Positions 40,300 through 49,238 are shown, numbered from the stretch's first letter. The stretch is DNA of 64,000 nt from DAHUXD01 sp963805495 (GCA_963805495.1 CAWDUQ010000002.1:1699772-1763771), one strand, 5' to 3'. The notes: generated by a model not told the origin, from the sequence alone. A program made the numbers and translations.

Positions 40300-42048
40300 A
40301 TGTCTCATACCGCCGCCGACACTCTGATCGAAGTGCTCGAGGAGTGGGGCGTGGAGGTCATCTTCGGCCTTCCCGGCGACGGCATCAACGGAATCATGGA
40401 GGCGCTCCGGCAGAAGCAGGACCGGATCCGCTTCATCCACGTTCGTCACGAGGAAGCCGCTGCTTTCATGGCGTGTGCCTACGCCAAGTACACGGGACGC
40501 CTGGGCGTCTGCCTGGCCACGTCGGGTCCCGGAGGCATCCACCTCTTGAACGGCCTCTACGACGCGAAACTCGACGGGGCGCCCGTGCTGGCGATCACCG
40601 GCCACGCCTTTCACGATCTCATCGACACGCACCAGCAGCAGGACGTGAATCTCGACCGACTCTTCATGGACGTCGCCGCTTACAACACGCGTGTGATGGG
40701 ACCCGCCCACGTGGAAAACGTGGCCCACCTGGCCTGCCGAACGGCGCTCGCCGCGCGGGGCGTGGCCCACATCAACTTCCCGGTGGACCTGCAGGAACAG
40801 GAGAACGGGAAGCGCTCCCGCCGCAACGTTCCGCGCCACAACACCGAGGCGATGGGGCGGGACGCCCGGCTTCCGGCCGCCTCCGAGCTGGCGCGGGCGG
40901 CCGAGCTCCTCAATGGGGCCAGCAAGCCGGTCCTGCTCGTCGGCCGGGGCGCGCTCGACGCCACGGACGAGCTGCAGGACGTCGCGGAACGGATCGGCGC
41001 TCCGATCGTCAAGGCGCTCCTGGGCAAGGCGGCCGTGCCGGACGACTCCCCCTACACGACGGGAGGCATCGGCCTGCTCGGAACGCGACCCTCGCAGGAA
41101 GCTCTGGAAGAGAGCGACGCCCTGTTGCTCATCGGGACGTCCTTCCCCTACATCGAGTTCTATCCGAAGCCGGGGCAGGCCCACGCCGTCCAGATCGATC
41201 TCGACGCATCCCGGATCGGTCTGCGCTATCCCGTCGAGGTCGGGCTGGTCGGCGACAGCAAGCGCACCCTCAGCGAACTCCTGCCGCTGCTGGATCGAAA
41301 GTCGGATCGCGGCCTCCTGGAGAAGGCGCAGAAGAGCATGGCGGTGTGGCGCGAGCAGATGGAGGAGCAGACGTCGCGTCGCGACAAGCCGATGAAGCCC
41401 CAGGTCGTGGCCTGGCAGCTCGGCCGGCGGCTCGCGCAGGACGCCATCGTTTCCTGCGACTCCGGAACGATCGCGACCTGGTTTGCGCGACACATCCCGG
41501 CCCGCCGCGGACAGATGTATTCCCTCTCGGGCAACCTCGCGACGATGGCCAACGGGCTCCCCTACACCATCGCGGCCCAAATCGCGTATCCCGATCGGCA
41601 GTGCGTGGGATTCGTCGGCGACGGCGGCTTCACCATGCTCATGGGCGAGTTCGCGACGGCCGTGAAGTACCGGCTCCCGATCAAGATCGTCGTCATCAAG
41701 AACAACACGCTCGGCCAGATCAAGTGGGAACAGATGGTCTTCCTCGGAAACCCGGAGTACGGCTGCGATCTGAACCCGATCGACTTCGCCGGGTTCGCGC
41801 GGGCCTGCGGCGGCGCCGGCTTCACGATCGAGGACCCCGAGGACTGCGAGACGATTCTCGACCAGGCTCTGGCCACTCCGGGACCGGCCGTGATCGAGGC
41901 AGTCGTCGACCCGTTCGAGCCTCCGATGCCGGCCAAGGTCACCGCCCGGCAGGCCGCCCACTTCGCCGAGTCGCTCGCCAAGGGCACCCCCAACCGCAAG
42001 GAGATCGCGCTGACGGTTCTGTCGGACAAGGTGCGGGAGATGGTGTGA
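40300..42048 (+). CDS. ThDP-dependent enzyme, pyruvate oxidase/PoxB-like
   Basis: A 582-aa ThDP enzyme with the three expected domains: PYR (FGLPGDGINGIMEAL, catalytic Glu in HEEAAAFMACAYAKYTG), a central FAD-like domain (VGRGALDATDEL) and PP, with the ThDP motif GDGGFTMLMGEFATAVKYR...NN. The family decarboxylates pyruvate or similar 2-keto acids and passes electrons to quinone or oxygen. The E. coli PoxB-type C-terminal membrane-binding tail is not obvious, so acetolactate-type chemistry cannot be excluded. The ATG has an AAAGGAG site. The next gene starts inside its stop codon (GTGA). Confidence 0.85.
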   Translation: MSHTAADTLIEVLEEWGVEVIFGLPGDGINGIMEALRQKQDRIRFIHVRHEEAAAFMACAYAKYTGRLGVCLATSGPGGIHLLNGLYDAKLDGAPVLAITGHAFHDLIDTHQQQDVNLDRLFMDVAAYNTRVMGPAHVENVAHLACRTALAARGVAHINFPVDLQEQENGKRSRRNVPRHNTEAMGRDARLPAASELARAAELLNGASKPVLLVGRGALDATDELQDVAERIGAPIVKALLGKAAVPDDSPYTTGGIGLLGTRPSQEALEESDALLLIGTSFPYIEFYPKPGQAHAVQIDLDASRIGLRYPVEVGLVGDSKRTLSELLPLLDRKSDRGLLEKAQKSMAVWREQMEEQTSRRDKPMKPQVVAWQLGRRLAQDAIVSCDSGTIATWFARHIPARRGQMYSLSGNLATMANGLPYTIAAQIAYPDRQCVGFVGDGGFTMLMGEFATAVKYRLPIKIVVIKNNTLGQIKWEQMVFLGNPEYGCDLNPIDFAGFARACGGAGFTIEDPEDCETILDQALATPGPAVIEAVVDPFEPPMPAKVTARQAAHFAESLAKGTPNRKEIALTVLSDKVREMV

Positions 42049-43172
42049 GTCGTCCGGCCACCCGAATCGCGGGCTCCACGCTTCCCGCCTTCCCCGTCCG
42101 GCTCGTTCGAGCGTCCGCCTACCGCGTCCCCACCGACTTCCCGGAATCGGACGGAACGCTCGAGTGGGACTCGACGACGCTCGTCCTCGCGGAACTCGAG
42201 GCGGGCGGGGAGCGGGGCCTCGGCTACACCTACGCCGACAGCTCGACGGCCGTCCTCATCCGGGACACGCTCGCTCCGGTCGTGGAGGGCCGCGACGCGA
42301 TGGACGTGGCCGGCTGCTGGGACGCGATGGTGGCCGCGGTTCGCAACCTCGGGCGTCCGGGCATCGCTTCGATGGCCGTCGCGGCGGTCGACAACGGCCT
42401 CTGGGATCTGAAGGCGAAGCTCCTGGAGCTTCCGCTCGCCCGGCTGCTCGGCAGCGTTCGCCACCGCATCGACGCGTACGGCAGCGGCGGATTCACGTCG
42501 TATCCGCCGAAGCGGTTGTGCCGGCAGCTGGCGGATTGGGTCGCGGCGGGGATCCCGCGCGTCAAGATGAAGGTCGGCCGGCGGCCCTCGGAAGACCCGG
42601 GGCGCGTGGCCGCCGCGCGCGAAGCGATCGGCGGCCGGACCGAGCTGTTCGTCGACGCCAACGGCGCGTACGGCCGCAAGCAGGCACTCGCCCTGGCCGG
42701 ACTGTTCGAATCGTTCGGAGTGAGCTGGTTCGAAGAGCCCGTCTCCTCGGACGACCTCGAGGGCCTGCGCCTCGTCCGCGACCGAGCGCCCGCCGGAATG
42801 GAGATCGCCGCCGGCGAGTACGGCTACACAACGCTCGATTTCCGGCGCCTGCTCGACGCCGGATCCGTCGACGTCCTTCAGGTCGATGCCACGCGATCCG
42901 CGGGCGTCACGGGCTTTCTTCGAGCCGCCGCGCTCTGCCAGGACCGTGGTGTTCCCATGTCCACGCACTGCGCCCCGTCGCTCCACGTTCATCTCGCGTG
43001 CGCCGCGGCTCCGGCCCGGCACGTCGAGTACTTCCACGACCACGTACGCATCGAGCACCTCCTCTTCGACGGCGTCCCGTCTCCGGCGGGCGGGGTCCTC
43101 GAGCCCGACTGGACACGGCCGGGACTCGGTCTCGAATGGAAGCGCTGCGACGCGGAGCGCTTTGCCCTGTGA
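42045..43172 (+). CDS. Enolase-superfamily enzyme (mandelate racemase type)
   Basis: A 375-aa protein starting at the GTG that overlaps the upstream stop (GTGA). The barrel ligands are present: KxK in IPRVKMKVGR, Asp in LFVDANGAYG, Glu in WFEEPV and AGEYG, then QVDATRSAG and MSTHCAPSLHVHLACA, which supply the remaining acid and the catalytic His. The N-terminal capping domain carries the substrate loop (TYADSSTAVLI). It should abstract the alpha proton of a sugar acid or similar carboxylate; the reaction (dehydratase, racemase, cycloisomerase) is not decided by sequence. It is the middle gene of the operon. Confidence 0.85.
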   Translation: MSRPATRIAGSTLPAFPVRLVRASAYRVPTDFPESDGTLEWDSTTLVLAELEAGGERGLGYTYADSSTAVLIRDTLAPVVEGRDAMDVAGCWDAMVAAVRNLGRPGIASMAVAAVDNGLWDLKAKLLELPLARLLGSVRHRIDAYGSGGFTSYPPKRLCRQLADWVAAGIPRVKMKVGRRPSEDPGRVAAAREAIGGRTELFVDANGAYGRKQALALAGLFESFGVSWFEEPVSSDDLEGLRLVRDRAPAGMEIAAGEYGYTTLDFRRLLDAGSVDVLQVDATRSAGVTGFLRAAALCQDRGVPMSTHCAPSLHVHLACAAAPARHVEYFHDHVRIEHLLFDGVPSPAGGVLEPDWTRPGLGLEWKRCDAERFAL

Positions 43173-46100
43173 GCGCCGCCCGCCCGAAACCGGTCGAAGT
43201 CCGATTCCCGGAGGCGTCAGACACAGCCGGGCAAAACGAGCCGGCGCTCGCACGCGAGCTCTCGCAGCGCGTTCGCGGAGAAGTCCGCTTCGACTCCGGA
43301 AGCCGTGCCCTGTACGCCACCGACGCCTCGAACTACCGCCAGGTCCCGATCGGTGTGGTGGTCCCGCGCGACACCGACGACGTCCTCGAAACGATCGCCG
43401 TCTGCCGCCGATACGGCGCCCCGCTGCTGTCCCGGGGGGGCGGAACCTCGCTCGCCGGCCAATGCTGCAACGTCGCCGTCGTCATGGACCTGTCGAAGCA
43501 CCTGCGCGGAGTGATCTCCGTCGACCCCGGCAGGCGCCTGGCCGTCGTGCGGCCGGGAACGGTCCTCGACGAGCTCCGGGACGCGGCCCGCGAGCACGGA
43601 CTCACTTTCGGACCGGACCCGGCCACCCATGACCACTGCACGATCGGCGGAATGGTCGGAAACGACTCCTGCGGCGTGCACTCGCTGATGGCCGCGTTCG
43701 CGGGAACCGGCGCGCGGACCGCCGACAACGTCGAAGAGCTCGAGATCGCGACCTACGACGGCGTGCGCATGCGCGTCGGACGGACCTCCGAGGGAGACCT
43801 CGCGAGGATACTCTCGAAGGGCGGCCGCCGCGCCGAAATCTACGGGGAACTCGTCGCGCTCCGGGACCGGTACGCCGACCGGATCCGCCTGGGGTTTCCG
43901 GACATTCCGCGCCGCGTGTCCGGCTTCAACCTGCCCTACCTGCTGCCGGAAAACGGATTTCACGTCGCACGCGCGCTCGTCGGCTCCGAGGGCACGTGTG
44001 TGACAGTCCTCGAGGTGACGGCCAACCTGATTCCGGATCCCGCCGCGCGGGTCCTGGCCGTTCTGGGGTTCGAGGACGTCTACGCAGCCGCGGACAGCGT
44101 GATGGATGTCCTCGAGCATCGGCCCATCGGGCTCGAGGGAATGGACGAACGCTTGATCGAGGACATGCGCGCCGCCGACGTCCACACGAAGGACCTGAAG
44201 CTTCTGCCCAAGGGACAGGGCTGGCTGCTCGTCGAGTTCGGCGGAGAATCCCGGGAGGAGGCGGGGGAGAAGGCGCGGCGCCTGCTGGACTCGATGAAAG
44301 ATCGCACGGTGGATTCGCGTCTGTGCCGGAACGAAGCCGAGCAGAAACAACTCTGGACGATCCGGGAGTCAGGGCTCGGGGCGACCGCTCACGTTCCCAA
44401 CAAAGCGCTGACCTGGCCAGGATGGGAGGATTCCGCCGTCCCACCCCGGCGGCTGGGCGAGTACCTGCGACGGCTCCGGCGGCTTCTCGAGGACCATGGA
44501 TACGAGGGCGATTTTTACGGGCACTTCGGTCAGGGATGCCTTCATACCCGGCTCGACTTCGATCTCGAGTCCGACGCGGGGATCCGGCAGTGGCGGGGAT
44601 TTCTGTCCGAGGCCGCCGACCTGGTCGTGTCCCTCGGCGGCTCGCTGTCCGGAGAGCACGGGGACGGGCAGGCGCGGGCGGAGCTGCTGCCCAAGATGTT
44701 CGGCCGTGAGCTCGTCGAGGCCTTCCGCCGGTTCAAGCGCATCTGGGATCCCGAGGGCCGGATGAATCCAGGCAAGGTCGTCGACGCCGAGCCTCTGGCC
44801 GAGAACCTCCGGCTGCGCACGTCAAGCGAGCCTCCGCCGGTTTCCACCCACTTCGCGTATCGGGAAGACGAAGGCTCCTTCGATCGTGCCGTTCTCCGCT
44901 GCGTCGGCGTGGGCAAGTGCCGGCGGACCTCCGGCGGCACGATGTGCCCGAGCTACATGGTCACGCGCGAAGAGGCTCACTCGACCCGGGGCCGGGCGCG
45001 GCTGCTCTTCGAAATGCTGCGCGGGGACACGATCCGCGACGGCTGGCGCAGCCCGGAGGTCCGCGAGGCGCTCGACCTCTGCCTCGCCTGCAAGGGATGC
45101 AAGGGGGACTGCCCGGTCAACGTGGACATGGCGACCTACAAGGCCGAGTTCCTTTCCCACCACTGGAAGGGCCGGCTCCGGCCGCGCGCGGCCTACGCCT
45201 TCGGCCTCATTCCCTGGTGGTCGCGTCTGGGTTCGCTGTCGCCAGGTCTCGTCAACTTCGTCACGCAGACGCGCGGCCTGACGCCGCTCGCCCGTCTGGT
45301 CGCGGACATCGCGCCGGAGCGCGCGATCCCGGCCCTGGCGCCGCAGACCTTCCGGGCCTGGTTTCGCCGGCGTCCCGAGGTTTCCGCGACGCGCCCTCCC
45401 GTCCTCCTGTTTCCCGACACCTTCAACAACTTCTACCGGCCCGCAACCGCGCGCGCCGCCGTCGCCGTGCTCGAGCAAGCGGGTTACCGCGTCACGATAC
45501 CGTCCGCACCGCTCTGCTGCGGCCGCCCGCTCTACGACTTCGGGATGCTGGATCTGGCGCGGGCGACGCTGCGCCGCCTCCTGCAGAGCGTTCGCGAGCC
45601 GATCCGGCACGGCGTTCCGGTCGTCGTGCTCGAGCCCTCGTGCGCGTCGGTCTTCCGCGACGAGCTGGCAGGCCTCTTTCCCGACGACGACGATGCCCGG
45701 AGGCTCTCCCGACAGACGTTCCTCCTGGCCGAGTTCCTGGAGAAGAAGGCGCCGGACTTCCAGCCGCCCCGTTTCGAAGGCCAGGCGATCGTGCAGGGGC
45801 ACTGCCACCAGCAGGCGCTGATGACCCTAGATGACGAGGCGGCGATCCTGCGCCGGACCGGCCTCGACGTCGAGGTCCTCGACTCCGGCTGCTGCGGAAT
45901 GGCGGGAGCCTTCGGGTTCGAGCGGGGGAACAAGTACGCCGTTTCGATGGCATGCGGCGAGCGTGTCCTTCTCCCCCGCGTCCGGTCGGCGGGCCGCCAA
46001 ACGCTGATCGTCGCGGACGGCTTTTCCTGCCGGGAACAGATCCGACAGGGCACGGATCGGGATGCGCTCCACCTGGCGCAGGTCCTCAGGCTCCCGCCCA

Positions 46101-46240
46101 CCGCTGGGAGCTCGGAAGCGTCCGAACGACGCCCCGAAGCGCCTTTCCGCGATCCGGTGGTCACGCGACTCGGACCGGCCGCCCTGGCAACGCTTCTGCT
46201 CGGTACCGCCGGGCTCCTTCTTCTCGCGAGGCGGCATTGA
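43169..46240 (+). CDS. FAD-linked oxidase and Fe-S oxidoreductase fusion (YdiJ/D-2-hydroxyacid dehydrogenase type)
   Basis: A 1023-aa protein starting at a GTG overlapping the upstream stop (GTGA). The N-terminal half is an FAD-binding type 4 oxidase: SRGGGTSLAGQCCNVAVVMD, GPDPATHDHCTIGGMVGNDS, VGSEGTCVTVLEV, HFGQGCLHTRLDFDLE and GEHGDGQARAELL. The C-terminal half has Fe-S clusters (CVGVGKCRRTSGGTMCPSY, CLACKGCKGDCPVNV) and two CCG domains (PLCCGRPLYDFG, DSGCCGMAGAFGFE). E. coli YdiJ, which oxidises D-2-hydroxyglutarate, has this layout and size. Unusual here is a C-terminal hydrophobic helix (LGPAALATLLLGTAGLLLLA) that would anchor it to the membrane. Confidence 0.9.
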   Translation: MSAARPKPVEVRFPEASDTAGQNEPALARELSQRVRGEVRFDSGSRALYATDASNYRQVPIGVVVPRDTDDVLETIAVCRRYGAPLLSRGGGTSLAGQCCNVAVVMDLSKHLRGVISVDPGRRLAVVRPGTVLDELRDAAREHGLTFGPDPATHDHCTIGGMVGNDSCGVHSLMAAFAGTGARTADNVEELEIATYDGVRMRVGRTSEGDLARILSKGGRRAEIYGELVALRDRYADRIRLGFPDIPRRVSGFNLPYLLPENGFHVARALVGSEGTCVTVLEVTANLIPDPAARVLAVLGFEDVYAAADSVMDVLEHRPIGLEGMDERLIEDMRAADVHTKDLKLLPKGQGWLLVEFGGESREEAGEKARRLLDSMKDRTVDSRLCRNEAEQKQLWTIRESGLGATAHVPNKALTWPGWEDSAVPPRRLGEYLRRLRRLLEDHGYEGDFYGHFGQGCLHTRLDFDLESDAGIRQWRGFLSEAADLVVSLGGSLSGEHGDGQARAELLPKMFGRELVEAFRRFKRIWDPEGRMNPGKVVDAEPLAENLRLRTSSEPPPVSTHFAYREDEGSFDRAVLRCVGVGKCRRTSGGTMCPSYMVTREEAHSTRGRARLLFEMLRGDTIRDGWRSPEVREALDLCLACKGCKGDCPVNVDMATYKAEFLSHHWKGRLRPRAAYAFGLIPWWSRLGSLSPGLVNFVTQTRGLTPLARLVADIAPERAIPALAPQTFRAWFRRRPEVSATRPPVLLFPDTFNNFYRPATARAAVAVLEQAGYRVTIPSAPLCCGRPLYDFGMLDLARATLRRLLQSVREPIRHGVPVVVLEPSCASVFRDELAGLFPDDDDARRLSRQTFLLAEFLEKKAPDFQPPRFEGQAIVQGHCHQQALMTLDDEAAILRRTGLDVEVLDSGCCGMAGAFGFERGNKYAVSMACGERVLLPRVRSAGRQTLIVADGFSCREQIRQGTDRDALHLAQVLRLPPTAGSSEASERRPEAPFRDPVVTRLGPAALATLLLGTAGLLLLARRH

Positions 46241-46659
46241 GGGCGAAGTCTCTCGGTGAGGGCCGCTGGGTTCTGGTCTTCGATCCCGGCGAGTCGGTCG
46301 TCTCCGAGCTGACCGACTTTGCCGCGCGGCACCGGATCACGGCGGCGAGCTTTCAGGCCATCGGTGCCTTCCGTCGGGTCACGCTGGGCTACTTCGATCT
46401 CGAGAAGAAGGACTATCGACGGATACCGATCGACGAACAGGTCGAAGTCGTGTCGCTGACCGGCAACGTCGCACTCCACGGAACGGACACGAAGATCCAC
46501 GCGCACGTCGTCGTCGCCCGGTCCGACGGCACCGCGCACGGGGGCCATCTTCTCGAGGCGACGGTGCGCCCCACGCTCGAGGTCGTGCTCCAGGAGATGC
46601 CGGCCGAGATGACGCGGCGCTCGGATCCCGAAACCGGCCTCGCGCTGATCGATCTGTGA
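46237..46659 (+). CDS. PPC/DUF296 domain protein
   Basis: A 140-aa protein starting at a TTG overlapping the upstream stop (TTGA). It matches the PPC (DUF296) fold of PD1-like DNA-binding proteins: WVLVFDPGESVVSELTDFAA, ITAASFQAIGAFRRVTLGYF, the LTGNVAL...KIHAHVVVARSDGTAHGGHL core with metal-binding His residues, and RPTLEVVLQEMPAEM. Bacterial stand-alone members are trimers that bind metal, and their function is unsettled. Its place at the end of the oxidoreductase operon suggests a supporting or regulatory role. Confidence 0.83.
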   Translation: MRAKSLGEGRWVLVFDPGESVVSELTDFAARHRITAASFQAIGAFRRVTLGYFDLEKKDYRRIPIDEQVEVVSLTGNVALHGTDTKIHAHVVVARSDGTAHGGHLLEATVRPTLEVVLQEMPAEMTRRSDPETGLALIDL

Positions 46660-46671
46660 ACTCGGGCGGCC

Positions 46672-46687
46672 GGGCACGAATCTCGCA
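46672..46687 (+). promoter_or_regulatory. Candidate sigma-54 promoter of the SDR gene
   Basis: GGGCACGAATCTCGCA matches GGCACGN4TTGCW except T to C. The predicted start near 46698 gives a 41-base leader to ATG 46739 with GAGGGAGGG as the ribosome site. Confidence 0.55.
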
Positions 46688-46738
46688 GCGTCCCATCGAA
46701 AGAGCGGCGCCCTCGCGGGGGCGGTCGAGGGAGGGTAC

Positions 46739-47734
46739 ATGTCCGGAGAATGGAAGCGAGAGGTCGTCGTCGTCACGGGAGCGTCGGCCGGCGTCGGGCG
46801 AGCCACTGCCGTCGAGTTCGCCCGCAACGGCGCGCGGCTGGGCCTCATCGCGCGTGGGCGCGACGGACTCGAGGGATGTCGCCGCGACGTCGAGTCGCAG
46901 GGGGGAGAAGCCCTGGTGCTGCCCACCGACGTTTCGGACGCGGCGGCCGTCGAGGCCTGCGCCGCCTCCGTCGAAGAACGGTTCGGGCCCATCGACGTCT
47001 GGGTGAACAACGCCATGGCGTCGGTCTTTTCCCCCGTGGCCGAGATGACGGCCGCGGAATTCCGGCGAGTCACGGAGGTGACCTACCTCGGTGTGGTTCA
47101 TGGCACTCTGGCCGCGCTCCAACGAATGCTGCCGCGGGATTCGGGCGCCATCGTCCAGGTCGGCTCCGCGCTGGCCTACCGCGGAATACCGCTTCAGGCC
47201 GCCTACTGCGCGGCCAAGCACGCCATCCAGGGCTTCTGCGACTCCCTGCGCTGCGAACTCCTCCACGATCGCAGCCGCGTCCACGTGACGATGGTGCAGA
47301 TGCCGGCTCTCAACACGCCGCAGTTTTCCTGGGTCCGGTCGCGGCTGCCGCGCCGGGCGCAGCCCGTGCCGCCGATCTATCAGCCCGAGGTCGCCGCTCG
47401 CGCGATCGTCTGGGCCGCCCGGCACCGCCGGCGGGAGCTTTACGTCGGTTTTCCCACGGTCAAGGCGATCCTCGGAAACAAGTTTGCCGCGGGGTGGCTC
47501 GACCGATATCTGGGCCGCACCGGCTATGAATCCCAGCAGACCGACGAGCCGGCGGATCCCACCCGGCCCGACAACCTCTGGGAACCGCTTCCCGGCGACC
47601 ACGGTGCGCACGGCCGCTTCGACGACTGCGCTCGTCCGATGAGCCCGCAGCTCCGAATCAACACGCATCGCGGCTGGATCGCGGCCGCCGCCGGCGCCCT
47701 CGCCGTCGCCGGTTGGAGCCTGGCGCGGCGATAG
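46739..47734 (+). CDS. Short-chain dehydrogenase/reductase with C-terminal membrane tail
   Basis: A 331-aa SDR. TGASAGVGRATAVEFARNGA is the NAD(P)-binding turn, VNNAMAS the strand-4 motif, and Ser plus YCAAKH the catalytic Ser-Tyr-Lys. The C-terminus is longer than normal and ends RGWIAAAAGALAVAGWSLAR, a likely membrane helix. This is the same arrangement as the C-terminal helix of the FAD/Fe-S protein three kilobases upstream. The substrate is unknown. The ATG has a strong ribosome site and its own sigma-54-like promoter. Confidence 0.87.
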   Translation: MSGEWKREVVVVTGASAGVGRATAVEFARNGARLGLIARGRDGLEGCRRDVESQGGEALVLPTDVSDAAAVEACAASVEERFGPIDVWVNNAMASVFSPVAEMTAAEFRRVTEVTYLGVVHGTLAALQRMLPRDSGAIVQVGSALAYRGIPLQAAYCAAKHAIQGFCDSLRCELLHDRSRVHVTMVQMPALNTPQFSWVRSRLPRRAQPVPPIYQPEVAARAIVWAARHRRRELYVGFPTVKAILGNKFAAGWLDRYLGRTGYESQQTDEPADPTRPDNLWEPLPGDHGAHGRFDDCARPMSPQLRINTHRGWIAAAAGALAVAGWSLARR

Positions 47735-47865
47735 CGTCAGTGAGCCGCGCGCTCGGTCAGTGCTTCCGGCGACCTGCGGACGCATCGGCCAGGGAGCCGA
47801 GCAGAAGGCCGGCAAGGAAGGCATTGCCGAACCCTACGATTCGAGAAGGCTCCGGCTGCCCCGTC

Positions 47866-48969
47866 TCAGGAGGAGGCCCGCTCGTCCCTCTCGATCCCGC
47901 GCCGGTTGTCGAACGCGTTTTCGCCGCGGATCTCGGCCCGCACGCGAGGAAGGGACTCGGGGTGCTGCCGCTGGAGGAACCCGATCAGGCGCTCGCGCAC
48001 GTGGCAGCGCAGGTCCCAGGCCGTCGACGCGTCGGGTGCGCTCATCAGCGCCCGCAACTGAATGGTCCGTTCCGAGGCATCCGTGACCTGCAGGTTCCAG
48101 ACCTTGCCGTCCCACAGCTTCGAGGCCTCGAGGATGCGATGCAGCTCCTCGCGCACCCGGTCGACGGGCACGGTGTAGTCGGCGTGGAGGACGACGGTGC
48201 CGAGCAGGTCGGCCGTCGTCCGCGTCCAGTTCTGGAACGGCTTTTCGATGAAATACGAGAGGGGCACGACCAGGCGCCGCTCGTCCCAGATCCGGACGAC
48301 CACGTAGCTCATCCGGATCTCCTCGATCCGGCCCCACTCCCCTTCCACGATCACGACGTCGTCGAGCCGGATCGGCTCGGTCAGCGCGACCTGCATTCCG
48401 GCGAGCACGTTGGAGATCGTCTCCCGGGCAGCCAAGCCCAGGATGATCCCCGCGACACCCGCGGAAGCGAGCAGGCTCGTGCCGAATTTCCGGATCGCCG
48501 GAAACGTCATCAGGATCAGCCCGGTGGCCACGACGCCGACGACGACCACCACGACGCGCCGGAACACCTGCGTCCGTGTCCGCACCTGCCGGGCAGCGAG
48601 ATTGTCCGCCACCGTGACGTCGTACCGGCTCTCGATGAAGTCGTCGACGACGCTGGTCAGCGCGACGAGCAGCCACGCCACGGCCACGATCAACCCGATC
48701 CCCACTCCATGCTGGATCGGGCCCTCGACCGCCGCGGGCAGAGGAGTGACGGGAAGCGCCAGGAACAGGGCCGCGAGCACCATGAGCAGCCGGGACGGTC
48801 CGCGCGAGTGCCTGACGAGAGAACCGTCGATCATGCTCTTCGTGCGGTCCGTGATGCGAACGAGCATCCCGTCGACGAACCGGTGAAGTACGAGAGCGCC
48901 GAGCACGGCTCCCGTGAGGATGCCGGCCGACCACATCCAGTCCCGACCGGTCGTCAACAACCCGCTCAC
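47866..48969 (-). CDS. MscS-family mechanosensitive channel
   Basis: A 367-aa membrane protein with about five hydrophobic helices and the MscS beta domain: the pore-helix region VGVATGLILMTFPAIRKFGT...SAGVAGIILGLAARETISNV, then RLDDVVIVEGEWGRIEEIRM, VVVRIWDERRLVVPLSYFIE and FQNWTRTT. It opens under membrane tension to release solutes during hypo-osmotic shock. The longest frame starts at GTG 48969, but a perfect sigma-54 promoter predicts transcription start at about 48972; ATG 48936 (MWSAGILTG) may be the real start. It is divergent from the trehalose/glycogen operon. Confidence 0.88.
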   Translation of the reverse strand: MSGLLTTGRDWMWSAGILTGAVLGALVLHRFVDGMLVRITDRTKSMIDGSLVRHSRGPSRLLMVLAALFLALPVTPLPAAVEGPIQHGVGIGLIVAVAWLLVALTSVVDDFIESRYDVTVADNLAARQVRTRTQVFRRVVVVVVGVVATGLILMTFPAIRKFGTSLLASAGVAGIILGLAARETISNVLAGMQVALTEPIRLDDVVIVEGEWGRIEEIRMSYVVVRIWDERRLVVPLSYFIEKPFQNWTRTTADLLGTVVLHADYTVPVDRVREELHRILEASKLWDGKVWNLQVTDASERTIQLRALMSAPDASTAWDLRCHVRERLIGFLQRQHPESLPRVRAEIRGENAFDNRRGIERDERASS

Positions 48970-48982
48970 GTTTCGAGACTAG

Positions 48983-48998
48983 CGCAAGCCGCGTGCCC
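48983..48998 (-). promoter_or_regulatory. Candidate sigma-54 promoter of the MscS gene
   Basis: The minus strand reads GGGCACGCGGCTTGCG, a full match to GGCACGN4TTGC with correct spacing. It predicts a transcript start at about 48972, almost at the GTG start codon. Confidence 0.6.
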
Positions 48999-49111
48999 GG
49001 CGGCGCCCGGGGCCGGCGCTCGCGGGCGCGAATCGGTCGTGAATCGCGGGATGGTACTCTCGAATCGGCGCCGAATGCGGCGGTCGCGGGCCCGGAGAGT
49101 CCCGACATTCC

Positions 49112-49127
49112 GGGTGGCGAAATTGCC
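49112..49127 (+). promoter_or_regulatory. Weak sigma-54-like match upstream of the glycogen/trehalose operon
   Basis: GGGTGGCGAAATTGCC has GG and TTGC at the proper distance but lacks the CAC of the -24 half. It lies 112 bases before the GH15 start. Nothing else recognisable was seen in the divergent gap 48970-49238. Confidence 0.25.
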
Positions 49128-49238
49128 TCATCGGCGCCGGGACCCGGAATTGTTGCCGCCGGTCCGAGGAGTCGCAGGCTTCGATCGCCGTAATACCCGG
49201 GGCGAGAGAATGGTGCCCGAGGAGACGAACGCGCCGAT

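Noticed and set aside
40344..42044. Long frame that would extend the enolase-family protein upstream through the PoxB-like gene
   Set aside because: The added part is an Arg/Gly-rich shadow; the GTGA overlap at 42045 is a clear start.
47760..47865. Minus-strand stretch ETGQPEPSRIVGFGNAFLAG after the MscS stop
   Set aside because: It looks like a short hydrophobic tail, but it has no start or ribosome site and needs a frameshift from MscS; chance is likely.
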